This document shows, one piece after another, positions 35,201 to 47,100 of a stretch of DNA of 64,000 nt. Position 1 is the stretch's first letter. Every line of letters starts with the position of its first letter. The notes beneath the pieces are model-generated. The model made no database searches, was not told the DNA's origin, and saw only the letters and a list, made by a program, of their open reading frames with translations. The DNA comes from Calocera cornea HHB12733 (taxonomy: Eukaryota; Basidiomycota; Dacrymycetes; Dacrymycetales; Dacrymycetaceae). The DNA lies in assembly GCA_001632435.1 (NCBI GenBank), contig KV424054.1:23330-87329 (forward strand), given 5' to 3'. The translations under genes were made by a program, and so were the position numbers.

Positions 35201-36776
35201 TTAGAGGGAGCGTTGGCGTGCGCTTGTTTCTCGTCGGCAATAGAAAGCACGGCATTGAACCGAACCTTCCCACCGTATTGTTGGTCACTGAAATCGAGGA
35301 AATTTCCGGATCCGAAGGAATCCCCCTTCTTTTGAAGCGCTCTCTCATCCAGCAAGGCTTCCCAAACCTTCGCGTGCACGACAAAGGTACCGCGCTTCTC
35401 TGGCGGTAGAAGGTCACAGAGGCGGTCGGCTATCTCCATGCGACCTGTGGGGCCCTCTACAGTTGTGATATTCTCACAAGCCCCACGAAGTGCCTGAAGC
35501 TTCCGTGGCTGCGCCAGCAGCTCTTCAAGAGATGAAAAAGCACTTGCAAGGCGCAAGACTTCATATGTGACGTGAGAAGGCAGCCTTCTAAGCTCCTGCA
35601 TCAGGCGTGTTGAAGTGTGCACAGGCGATAAAGGACCAGCGCATAATGACGTGCCAAAGAACTGTTGCAGCAAGTGTGTGGGCAGGAAGTGGTCATTTGG
35701 TGGAGAGGGGCGGGGGGGTTCGCGAATCTCGGATGAGACGCCGCCATCACCAGGTGCTTGAAGTCTAGGGCGCTTGCTTGGGTACTCCGTCTCCCAATTG
35801 CTAGTTCCCAAACGCTTTCCGTGCATATTCGGTCCTTCTTCAGAGACATCGGCACTGGAAGAACTGATAGAGAGGGCGCGTCGGTGCTCCGAGGGGGTCG
35901 AAACCGATCGCTCCATGGACAAAGGACGGGCTCCAGCGAGTCCCTTCAATGCACTAGGCTCTTTCAGTCGCATCCCTAACATCGGAAGGACATGATATGT
36001 GGGAGAGCGAGGCTTAGCAGGGGTATCTTTCAGATGCGACGACGACGGCGACGGCGAGGATGCAGTGGAAGAGGCCGTTGCCGATGATGCCGAAGGAACA
36101 GCCTCCGGAAGAGATTCGAGTTTGACAGCAGGTATGATTGCCGTAGACTCTGGAGGTATCACAAGATGAGGGGGTTCTGGTTCTGTATTCGTCATGGCGA
36201 CCTTGGCAGGCAAGAGGGGAAGCATCTGCTGGGGAGGCAAACCGGGTGACGGCTGGCGCTGCGGTTCGGTTTCAACCTGCGCAGTCGGGGGTGGCAAGTT
36301 GACAGGATTCATTCTGGGCGATCCGACAAGATTCGCAAATACAGTTTGGATACCAAGGAAGACCGGTCGCAGTGTAGATACAAATGATTGGGCAAGGGAC
36401 TCGACACTCGTTGCAGACTCCGCGCGGGACGATGGCGGAGCTTCGGGAAGGACTTCAGCGATCTTGGACTCTGATGGTGACATTGTGACATGACTAGCAT
36501 AGAATGCGGGAGACGAGCTTGCGGAGATTGAGCAGATGGAAGAGGGCGGAGGAGATTGGATTGTGTTCGAGAGGTTGTTTCTTGCGTCCGTTAGCTTGGG
36601 ATCAGCATGATCTGGAACATCATCAATACCCACGCACGACGTAGACAAGCTATATGCGCACCTATAGGCTTGCATTGGAAGATGGCCTCATAGTCGTCGT
36701 CGCTATTGTATTCCGTATCCGCATCGCGATCGTCCCGCGTACAGCTGTCTTCGCCGGAATGCATTGTTGACGGCAC
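32228..36776 (-). CDS. QDE-1-like RNA-dependent RNA polymerase A (1346 aa)
   Basis: Eukaryotic RdRP of the RNA-silencing type, making double-stranded RNA for Dicer. Eleven exons: 36776-36662, 36611-34752, 34702-33947, 33892-33789, 33741-33700, 33650-33627, 33571-33496, 33443-33432, 33384-33160, 33104-33032, 32981-32228. They sum to 1347 codons with all phases consistent. The N-terminal third is acidic then Ser/Pro-rich and probably disordered. The core begins near NSNRLTRLYGSDAFLCLKI, then DMTDGAGFM, PSAVQFRAAGYKGL, RLTAQVVMLLAENGV and VIVMSTQGDRSP, then MLGGG and the catalytic DYDGD (D993, D995, D997), then WEPRLVEPF. The C-terminal head contains LDSSKTGV and DRQHPWK. DYDG comes from a 12-nt microexon. 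The start could also be the internal ATG at 36764. A TATAAAG box lies about 190 nt upstream. Confidence 0.92.
33432..33443 (-). other. 12-nt microexon encoding catalytic DYDG of RdRP A
   Basis: ATTATGACGGGG lies between acceptor CACCTAG and donor GTAACT. It begins after the first base of the Asp codon and ends on the first base of the last Asp codon, so DYDGD spans three exons. Confidence 0.85.
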
Positions 36777-37290
36777 TGGAGCGCGGCCGAAGGTACGCCA
36801 ACAGATCGAAGCGCGATCGGGATATGCGGACTACAGGCAAGTGGGGTATGCCGTGAAGTGAAGCGCCCCCGAGATAGGAAGCTTATTGAAGGGTGGGAAC
36901 TGGGTTGGGGTCGAGCAGAAGTCGGAAGAATGAACCAAGAGCACAAAATGCGCCGAAGCTCGTCTTTATACATTTGCCTTCAAAAAGGTAAGTCGAGCGC
37001 GGACACCCGTTTGTTCCAATTACTCGGCGGTGATCGGCGGCGAGAAAGGGTGTCTTCTCCGACCAATCGCAATGAAGCTGGTCGAACCGCTGGAACGTGG
37101 GTTAAGCGCCCGCTCCTGGAAGATAGGAGCTACCAGGCACCCCTTTCTGGCGTTCTCACGCCGGGGCTTATCTTGTGCGATGACTCGGCTTGCGCGCTTC
37201 GCCCGATCAGGCATGGGCGATTGCCCTTCTCGGAGCATTGCGCCATTCGCACGGCTCGTGAGTCATTCGGAGTGCCGGATGCGAGTAAGA
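36777..37290. promoter_or_regulatory. RdRP A promoter, homologous to the B/C bidirectional promoter
   Basis: TCGGCGGTGATCGGCGGCGA with GAAAGGGT following (37022-37050) and a CCAAT nearby match 43859-43888. TATCTTGTGCGATGACTCGG (37168-37187) and CGTGAGTCATTCGG (37257-37270) match 44020-44038 and 44094-44107. TGAGTCA fits the bZIP/Gcn4 consensus. TATAAAG (minus strand) lies at about 36966. In the second locus these elements serve two divergent genes; here only RdRP A remains. Confidence 0.7.
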
Positions 37291-38650
37291 GGCGAAGAGA
37301 CGCGCAGGCAGTGTATCAGGTGGTGAATGGTTCGAGAGAACTATCGGTAAGCGCCCAGGTAAAGGGGTAAACCGTGCCGCAACGGTGCCGGGCGGATGAC
37401 TAGATCGTATTTTCAGCGGTACTCAGTCGAAATAGCCCCTTCATAGGAGAGGAAGCGCTCTCGTCTAGTCAGGGTTGTCAGCAACGGCGATTGCCCCGTC
37501 CTAGCAGGATGCGCACCTCCAGTTGGACCAAAGCGCAGGGCCGCGGCTAGCTCTAGCTCAACATTCCTTCCGACCACGAACCCATTCTTCTTCATGTGAA
37601 CCATAGACGACACGCATCGTTCTCCCAACCCAGATGATGTACAATCTTGCACGCCAGCCTCACGGTAGGCCCAAGCCGTCGTACTCGTCTGCAACTTGGC
37701 ACGCAGGCGAGCCGGATTGTATTCTCCTCTTGCCGCCTGCAGTACGCACACGTGTCAAGCTCTCGAGCAGGTCGGGCATAGCTGCCAAATCTGCCAGGTG
37801 ACGATGGCGCGATGGTGCCCTGGTCGAGGGACGGGACGATATCGAAGGAAGTTATTCCGTACAGTACGGCTGGGCAGGGGCGGGTACATGCGGCAGTGGG
37901 GGAGGCTGCTGAGGCGACGGGAACTGGGATGGGTAGGCATCGCGGTTGGGGTGGGGCGGTACGGTCCAAGGCATGTTCTGCAGCCGGGAACCGCGGTGTT
38001 TCTACATGCTGTGTGCTGTATCGCTACTATACTGTGTCAGATTGGGTTTGGACTGCATCAAGCACGGGTGCGCACCTCATCCTCAGATATTGTTCTGCCA
38101 GTGCCCAATGAAGACCGTTTCGCTTGGCCGGCAGTGTCCTGACTTCCTCCGCTCACCTTGCGGCGCTCGAACTCCTCTCACAGCACGCACGGGTCCTCGT
38201 CTGCCGGATGGTCGTACTGCACGTCGACGTCGTTCGGGCCTTGAATGGTGCATGCAGCTTGTTGTCCTTGTGTATGAGCGGATCTTCTCGCTGCCGTATC
38301 GTGTCTGCGTCTTGTAGTCGTCGTTTAGTCGTCAAGGACGAAGCGGTCAAAGTGCCCAGGGCGCGCGCTGAGCGCGAACAGACTCTCGCGCGCCGTGCGG
38401 ACTCGGATCGATTACTGCCGGTTTTCATCGTCTTCATCGTCTTGAGGCTGCCTTCTCATCGACAGCGATGTACACCAATGCAAGCTTCCATAAATATACT
38501 CTTCTCACTCGCACAATACAGGTTTCTCGCTCCGCCATATGTTTCGCCCTATCCAATAAACACGCAATAATCAAGAGAGACACGAGCAGTATCCAAGCCT
38601 GCCCCGGTACCCGTTCGCATATCCAGCTCGACAACTCCGGCGTTCACTCC
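37291..38650. other. intergenic between RdRP A promoter and RdRP B 3' end
   Basis: No gene recognised. Several 100-150 codon open frames overlap on both strands without shared exon structure. Where a divergent partner of RdRP A would be expected (from about 37330 rightwards) no RdRP-like sequence was seen. Confidence 0.5.
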
Positions 38651-41600
38651 TCATTCTTCATCGTCGTACCCCACTGCTCGCTCATCAGCAAACACTCCAT
38701 ACACAGGATCAAGAAACATACCGTGTGGTGCCGTGCTGCTCAACAGCCGATTGTCGATCCTGAGCACCTTGTACGCCGCACTCGTGATGGACACAGCGCC
38801 CGCCCCACTTGCACGGGCCTTGATCCCACACAGCGTCCAGTGGGCAACCTCGAACGGAAACTCGCCGCGCTTGTTGCTGTGCTGGTTCATCTCCCAGAGG
38901 TAGCAGTAGCTCGCCTTGAGCACCTCGCAGTCCTCATCGCTCATGAGGTTCTTCCAGACATGCTCTGCCGGTCCCGTACGGTAGAAATCGCGGATCTGTT
39001 TGAGCCTCTCCGTGCGCGTGCCGGCGAGTGTTTGGCCAGCTTCGACAGCCTTCGCGTACTCCTGGTTCATCGCCCGGTACTGGGCGAACGCCGTCCTCAC
39101 ATGCGTGACGATCGCGCGGCGAGCCACGTCGTACTTCTCGCCCTTGCGACGGTCGAACTCTTGCCACGGCGCGCACAGGTCCTTGTCAAGCGGGGAGTCG
39201 CGCTCCACCTCAACCCCGTTTGCCGCCTTGGCCGGCCAGTACAGCTTGTCGTACTTGCGCATGAGGCGATCCTGCAGCTTTTTCGCCTGCTCTTTGAAGT
39301 CGTCTAGGACGAACGGGCCCAGGTGGGCAGGGCGCGGACCAAGTGCAAACCGCTGCGCGCTGCTCTTCTCGTCTTGAGGCTTCCAGGGGTGTTGCCGGTC
39401 GTACTGCCGGTCGTCGATCGAACCGTATACCGAAGTCTTGACTTTCACGCCGGTCTTGGACGAATCCAGGGACACCATGTATCTGTCAAGTTGTGAGCCA
39501 CCTGGCTGTGCGTTCGCAAGGCACACTCACTTGTGTGCAAACTCGACAGTCTTAGGATGGCTTGCTCCCAGCAAGTACAACGCAACGTCATGCCGGTTGC
39601 TGTCTGTTATATCGTACCATCAGCCCTGGTCGGAAGGAATAGAAGAAAGGGACGAACAGCCCTGCATCTGGAAGTCACTCTTCAAGTCGCAAAGCAAGTA
39701 CTTCTGGATCTCCAGCCTCCTTTCAGGAATGCTCAACGTCTGGAACTTGTCGATCATTTCGGCCACAGTCGTCGTGTCACGCTCTAGGAAGTCTTCGAAG
39801 CCGTCGGGCTGATCCGCAAAGCGGGGATCGGCATTCTTGAATGGCTCGACGATCCGAGGTTCCCAAACGACAGTTGCACGATCTAAGGAAGTTAGAGCGG
39901 GTTGAAACATGAAACACCGGACATCGCTCACCTCCGTCGTAATCTAGGATAGGAAAGGTCAGATTGGCTATTCCATGCCGAGAACAGGCACGTACCTCCT
40001 CCGCCTAGCATGCTCGCAGGAGATCTGTCGCCTTGGGTGGACATCACGATGACGTCATATAAGTAGTGCAGCTGTCCGACATTGTCAATGTATTGGTTGG
40101 AGATTATGAAATGAGAACGTACCTCGTCATAATCCACCGCTTTCATCTAGGCAGTACCGCTCAGCATCTGTTGGTACTGAATGAGGTTCACGTACCTTTT
40201 GGATATCTGTCGGAAGCTTGCAAGGATGCCGTGTGATCTAGGGCAGTTTGAGTGTGTTAAAACATGTCAAGCGGATTGCCAGACGTACGAGCACATCTCC
40301 CGTGAGAATCTTGACAGACTCGATGTCTGTGATGTCGTACTCACGTCGGAACTGGACGAAGATCTCTCCCGGTTGCAACTTTCCTGTGGGATCTGGAACA
40401 CGGATCAATGAGAAATACCTCACGGGACAAGACATGGCGTACCTGGCACGATCTTGCCGTCGACACAGCGGTCCAGTTTGAATCGGATGTCTTTTGCTGT
40501 ATTCTCGATTATCTTCTTGATGATATCCTTGACTTTGCGTCTGAGGTACACAGAGTCGGATAGGTTGAATCCCGATAAGAGGCACAAGTATGCGGACTCC
40601 TCATACGAGACCGGGAAGTCTTCGGCATCTTCTTCTTCTTCTGGCATCTCTTCTACAGACGCACCCCGCAACACAGCGCCTGCTCGTGACATACGCTGTA
40701 GCATGAGGTGGCACAGATCCTCCAGCGTATAAGCCATGTGGATCGGCTTGGACTTGCCATCGTAGAAAGGAAGGAGGGACAGCTTTAGCGACTTCACCAT
40801 GAGGTCGACCAGGACGTCGTTCGGCACACCATTCTCCGCCAAGAGAACGACCAACTGAGTGGTGATGCGTGCCGGGGCAGTGAAGGCAGTCGTTGAAAGG
40901 ATGTCGATGGTTCTGAGAGACGGATCTTGCATCTGATCGTCGCTGTATTTGATCTTGATCTGTGAAGGACGAAGCCATACCCGGGCAGCAGTGAGCTCTT
41001 TCGCTGGCGGACAAAGCACGAACATGCCCTTGCCACCAGCGGTACGATGCTGCACAGCGCAAGGGGCGAATCGCAGCCCCATTCGAGCCTGAATGTCTTT
41101 CGCGACAGCCCAAGTCATGAGACCCGCTCCGTCGGTCATGTCCCGCTCAGCGGGCGGTTTAGGCAGATGGGCATAGTTGTCGGCAACTGCAACGTCTCAT
41201 TCAGCATGTAAAAGAGCTTGGCGGACGGAAGAATACGTACTTTTGTCCTTCTCCTCTAAGATGTCGTCGAGTTCCAGTCTCGGACCAGGAACCGACGAGC
41301 TCCACAAGAGTTGCATGCGTTTCGCCCACTTACCAACCGTTTGGCGACGATTGAGATCTGGTGGATTGTGCCGGTTGATGAACCAAAGGAAGAAGGCATC
41401 GCTGTCCAAATCACGCGTATCGTCATACTTGCTCCCAATGGCGGTATTGATAAACAGGGCCGTGCCGTCCTTGATGAACCAAGCGTGATACAAGTCGTTC
41501 CCAAGCCGGATACCCTCGCAGAGCGTCTGAGTGATATACGAGGGGTCAACACCCTTCAGGGAAGGATCATCAAGCTTTACAGCCAAGAAGGCTCCTGATC

Positions 41601-43607
41601 CGTACAGACGAGTCAAGCGGTTTGAGTTTGAGACCACAACGGAAGGCGCCTTCAGTTCGACAGTCAAAAGAGGATGTTTGGAAGATTTCATCTTAGAAGT
41701 CTCATTCTTGTCTCGTGCGATCGATAGAACTGCGCGGAAGCGGACTCGTCCTCCATAGCGAGTGTCTTTCAGATCGTTCGGATTTCCGAGCTCCATAAAT
41801 TCGCCTTTGCTCTGAAGGGCTTGTTCATCGCATAAAGATTGCCAGACCTTCGTCTTCACCATGAAGCTGGATCGCCTTTCCAGTGGCAAGAAGTCAAGGA
41901 GGCAATGTATAACCTTCACGAGAGTCTCGTGTTTCGTTCGAGGCCCAAATCCCTCACACGCCCTTCGAAGAGCAACCATCACTTTACGCTGGGTGACGAT
42001 CTCGTCAACAGAGAGTATGGTGTTGGCGATTCGGAAGACCTCGTATGAGACGTGAAACGGCAGTCCAGTCAGCTCTTGCGCTAGTTCCGCCGAGGAATAC
42101 ACCGGAGTCAATGGGCCGCGCTTTATGGATGGTCCCGGAGATCTTCGCAGCATACTAGGGGGAAGAAAACTGCTCGTAACGGCTTTTGGGGCCGCGTGCC
42201 GGAGGGCCAGAGCATTTGTCTGATCGACGTCCATGCTCGCATGGGCCAATTTCTCCGTGGGCGTCGCGTCCTGTAGCCTAGCACGTTTGCTCTGATGATC
42301 AGCATCGAGTTCCGTAGAGCCAGCACGCTTCCCGTTGCAGTTCAACTTCTCGCCAGCTCCAGCTTCGGTCGCCGGCAGGATGGGAGGAGGAGTACGGAGC
42401 GTAACACATGTAGCATCTGAGAGAGTCGAAGTCGGCGGTGGCACAGATGCAAACTGAGGCCCGAGAATGTCCTGCAGGGGTGACGCAACTTGGTTCCGCA
42501 TGCCCAAGAGAGGCACAACTTGAGCCACAGACAGAGTCGGAGTTCCGGTTGTAGCTTGCGACCGCGCTGATGCGCTCGGAGAGCCAAACGCCGAGTCATT
42601 TGCAGCGAGAAGAGAACGAGCCATTTGCTCTTGCGCCGAGGGAGCCGTGCCATTCAGAGACTGTCCAGTCATGTTATGCATCTGATGGGAAGCTTGCTGT
42701 AATGCGGCCAGTGCAGTGCAAGACGGTGGCTCCAAGGAATACGGGTTCTGCACAAGAGTCGTGGCCTGCTGTGGGAGGAGGCTCGCTTGGACTGAGCAGG
42801 GAAGATTACGTACGGGTTCTACAGCTCCCGCCCCATGAGGTTTCACGGAAGAGGACAGCACGATAACTTCTCGAGAGAGTTCAACGGGGTTTCGATCAAG
42901 CCCAGAGGCCGTGTTCTGCTTAGGATGCAAAGGTTCAGCTCGCGTAGGTTCGACATGGACATACTGTGCACTGCTGGAAGAGCTGGATTCAGTCGTAGGA
43001 TGATGTGTCACATATTCATTCTGCAGTAAAGTTGAGGAGGAAGGAAGGGGGTTCGACGCATGGTGAGGTTGGACTAGGAGAGGTGGCGGCGCAGGCGCGG
43101 TTGTAGCTGGCTCGAACCGGGGTGTATATATGGCTTGGTTTCGAGAGAGCATGGTAGTAAGATCAATCATGGCCTTCTCGAGGCCAAGGAAAAGGGGCTG
43201 GAGACCAGCCAAGACCGAGTCAGTCGTTGGGGACGCAGTCGGTCGTGGAGTAGAGACAATCAAGGATGATGACGCAGACGTGGATGCAACTTGGCTGTTC
43301 TCGGGGATGGATGGCGATATCGCAGTAGTTGTAGTTGCTTGGGAGGAGGAGGAACTTTTATTCGATTGGGAAGCATCGGGAGATGATGGGGATAGCATAG
43401 CAGAGGCAGAGGTATCAACAGCAGGAGCCTGGCCAGATGCACTAGCGTCTATGAAACAATCGTCATGTATGAGCTCATGCAAACCCAAGGTATATGCGTA
43501 CCTTTCAAGTTAGTCGCGGGCTTGAACGTGAAGATAGAGTCATAGTCATCGTCACTTTCGTGCTGCATATCAACATCAGGGTGATCGTATTCGTCGTCGG
43601 AGTACAT
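38651..43607 (-). CDS. QDE-1-like RNA-dependent RNA polymerase B (1481 aa)
   Basis: Tandem paralogue of RdRP A in the same orientation. Exons: 43607-43502, 43448-41241, 41186-40443, 40392-40289, 40237-40196, 40146-40123, 40071-39996, 39943-39932, 39882-39658, 39603-39531, 39482-38651. They total 1482 codons and close in frame. Seven internal exons (104, 42, 24, 76, 12, 225, 73 nt) have exactly the lengths found in A. Conserved landmarks: DDDYDSIF at the acidic N-terminus, a long Ser/Thr/Pro-rich linker, NSNRLTRLYGSGAFLAVKLD, RDMTDGAGLM, LHYLYDVIVMSTQGDRSP with MLGGG, DYDGD (D1102, D1104, D1106), ATVVWEPRIVEPFKNADP, and C-terminal LDSSKTGVKVKTSVYGS and RQHPWKPQDE. An in-frame ATG at 43667 would add 20 residues; 43607 was chosen because A has the equivalent start context. 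Confidence 0.92.
39932..39943 (-). other. 12-nt microexon encoding catalytic DYDG of RdRP B
   Basis: ATTACGACGGAG between acceptor TCCTAG and donor GTGAGC, in the same phase and length as in RdRP A and C. Confidence 0.85.
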
Positions 43608-44148
43608 GGTTGAGAGTAAAGGAGGAGGCGGAAGACCCGAGCTGCGGAGTGCAGGATGAAGGTTCAATGCAAGTTAAGAGCTGGAGGGATGAGTTGTGAA
43701 GCGAGGTGCATATACTCAGGACAAGCCCGAGTTATTGTGAGTGCGGGAAAAGGTGGGTGTTGAGAAGAACGGGGAATGGCAAAAATCCGTCGCGCAACAC
43801 GCTCTTATGTATTCGCTCATGTGACCCGCCGAGCGCGGCACGCAAATTTGATTCCGCTTGTCGGCGGTGAGCGGCGGCGAGAAAGGGTTCCTTCTTCGGA
43901 CAATCACAATGTGAAATGATCGATCGATAATGGCTGAACTGACTAGAACTTCTGCGGCTACCAGCCTTCTACTGCAAGATTAAGCGCTCTCAGCGCTCTT
44001 TCTCGCTTCGATCTCCTATCTTTTGCTATGACTCGACTTGTCCAATTCGCCGGATAAGGATTGCGCCATTACTATTTCGGGACGGCTCGCAATTCGTGAC
44101 TCATCCGGAGCCAAATCAACGCCGCTTGCACGCGAACAAAATACGGAG
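43608..44148. promoter_or_regulatory. bidirectional promoter between RdRP B and RdRP C
   Basis: 541 bp separate the two start codons. GTCGGCGGTGAGCGGCGGCG with AGAAAGGGT following (43859-43888), CAATCACAATG nearby, and TGACTCA (44096-44102) are shared with the region upstream of RdRP A. ATACATAAG (minus strand, about 43805-43815) is a TATA-like element for B. A Gcn4/bZIP-type site near C and GC-rich motifs near B suggest joint control of the pair. Confidence 0.65.
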
Positions 44149-47100
44149 ATGGACGAAGACGCCCTGTACGACGTGACTGAAGCGGACGCATCGCTGTACG
44201 CCTCGAGCGAGTTTCAAGCTTGTGAGTTCGCTCGATAGGGCTTCTTCAACCGAATTTGATGCGAGTCACCTTCGAGTTCTGCAATCGGTGGAAGCCGGAG
44301 AAAGGCCCGAGACAACCGAACACGCATACAATGAGCACCCATCAGCAACTCGTACTCCTGAGCGCGTTCCGTCGGCAGATGCTAGAACATCTACGCCGCG
44401 CACTATGCTTGGCTTCGTATCGCAGCTCTTCTCCCCGCCTTCCAGTCGAGGGACGATGGCTTCCGTCCCTCTACTGAGCCAGCCGTCGGTGTACCCTCCA
44501 TTGCCGTCTCCACCTCGTACACCGTCTCCGGCGATGCCCGGATCCTTCCAATTCTATCGTGATGTTGATGAGCTCGATTCTCCTCCTCCACCTGTGCGGT
44601 CGTCTCAAAACGTTCCGGTTGCGCTCCTCTCCCCGGAAAGCTCACGACGAGCATCCGGCGTCGAGCTGCCTCAGGGTACAGATCCGTTACTTCGAGAAGC
44701 GAGCGCTCATACTCCGCATCTGTCTCAACGTACAACGCAGCTCACTCTCGAGTCGGACCGAGTTGCCGTTCAAACCAGACTGTTCGCCTCAACGTCAGCA
44801 TCTCCATCCAATGCCGGCGACGGGGGCAGCGCTGCCGAGTCTGCATCACCGACAAAGTCGAAACGAGCATTCAACGCTATTCACGAAGATGAAGAGCCAT
44901 CCGCACGGAAGACGCCTTCTGTTAGACCCTCTCAACGACCTCGCCTCTCGTCCCCTATCGTCCCTCCAAACTATATGCGCCACCTTCCGAAGTCATCACA
45001 GACAAGTTCGTCTCTCCCGCCAACTCGAAGCGCATATACTTAAATATTTCTAGCTCCACCTTTTCCCCATGATCCGTTCGCCATCCAAATTCACAACCAC
45101 TTTCTCCACAACATGCTCAAAGACTTCCCATGGAGCTTTCGCTACGCGTTCTGCTGCTTCGTTTCGAATGGATGGATGGATTGGAATGATGTCGACACAA
45201 CGAAACTCTCCGAGCTGCTCGGGACCATGCACCGGAACCCCATCGCCATCGCCACCAATGCCGGCCTTGGAGCACTTGCGGCCGACTTCCTTCCAAAGGA
45301 GAAGAGATCCCAAAGGGTTATTAGCAAGCGCGTGCTCGATGCACTTGATGACGAAGAACGGAGTCTGAAGGATCGACGGGATTCCCACAAATTTGGCAAA
45401 ATCGAATGGCCGGCTGGCCATGTCAAATTTTCTGCTCTCCTTCAGCGCCAGGGTAGCTCCAAGGAGTCCTCCGAGCTGAAGCTGGTGCTCCAGCCACCTT
45501 CGCTGTCTGTCAATAACTCGAATCGATTCGTGCGAAAACTTGGATCTCGAGCGGTTCTATCAGTCAGTATAGAAGACACCCTTCTTCGTCAGGACGATCT
45601 TTCCTATCTATACGACGCAATCGCTCAAGGTCTTCTTATCGAAGGGGAAGTTTTCCATGCTATATGTGCCAAGGACGGTTCAATCACGTTTATCTCGGGG
45701 ATGACTGCTCCCTATTTGGGATTAGGCTCTATCACCAGCGATGACTTCTGGATTTGGTTCGTCAGATGGCACAATGACTGGAAGCGTCAGCCCGATCAAT
45801 CCATGACGAAGTGGGGTGCTCGAATGCAACTAGGGCTGTCGGATTCAGTACCCGGCCCGACTCTGAAGCGCGAGGGCATTCTTACCAAACCCGATATCAG
45901 TCAGTTTCTCATCGTGCTGATCTTTCCTACCTGATATTATGCCTCAGTTTCTCCGTTCTGGGATGGAGAAGGCAAACCTCCTAGCGAGATGATCATGACT
46001 GATGGCTCTGGGTACATGTCCCAGGATATTCGGCTCCACATTCAACATCTCTACGACTTACGGCATCCACCGGCTGCTGTGCAGGTTCGCGTGGCCGGTG
46101 CAAAGGGCCTTCTGGTGGCTTGTCCTCTGACGCACATTACCGACCATCTGCAAATATGGATAAGACCATCACAGGTCAAGTCCTACCCGAAAATAGCATA
46201 TCTTGACGATCCGAGCTTAACGACCATCGATGTACTCCGGCCTTCTGATTGGTCCATGCCTTCTCGTATCACCGCTCAGCTCATCATCAATTTGCGGGAA
46301 AATTACGTACCAGCGTCAGTCCTATGCAACGCGTTCACGGCGGCTTTGGAAGCTGCCACAGAGCCGTTCATGAAGTATGCAACCGAGAACGACCGTCTTC
46401 AGTTGTGCAAAGTCATCGAGACTGAGTGCCGTATCGTTACCAGCCGCTTGAGCCGTTCCGAAAGTTCCCTCCGAGGTCGGTTTATTGCCACACGCCAGAA
46501 CGATACTACTATTCCCGACTTTCCTCCGACCAAAGAAGAAGCTGCGTACTGCAGTCTGATGGCTGGATTCTCTCATGCCAGTAACCCTCATGTGTACAAG
46601 GACGTAAAGTTCATATTGAAGAGCATCATCAAGCAATACATTGGCGACTTCAGATTTCCTCTGGACCAGTCATTAGACGCCCTCATCATCCCTGGTACGC
46701 CATCTATGGTGTGTTTCTGCCTCGTCACGACTGATTGCATTCTATTTAGATCCTCTTGGAGTTCTGGAAGAAGGGGAGATCGCATTTTACTTTCCGGACC
46801 CTATTCAAGAACCAAGCGGAGCGATGGTCGACTGTTTGAGAGGAGACGTGCTTGTATACAGACATCCTGGTCTGCTTCCGACTGATGCCCAGAAGGTAAT
46901 ACTTTGTTCCCTGAACTGGATACCGCTCTAATAGGATCCAATAGGTCAAAGCGGTTGATCGCGGCGTGGTATGTTCGATACACTTCCTCCTCAGCTTGCT
47001 CGTTTAATAGATGTCATCAGCTACGGATGTGGACGGGCGTGATCATAATGTCAACCTGTGGACGTCGCTCTCCAGCATCGTATTTGAGTGGTGGAGGTAT

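Noticed and set aside
37696..38317. Open frames between RdRP A promoter and RdRP B
   Set aside because: Three overlapping frames on one stretch, Arg/Cys/Gly-rich, none matching RdRP C or any family I know.
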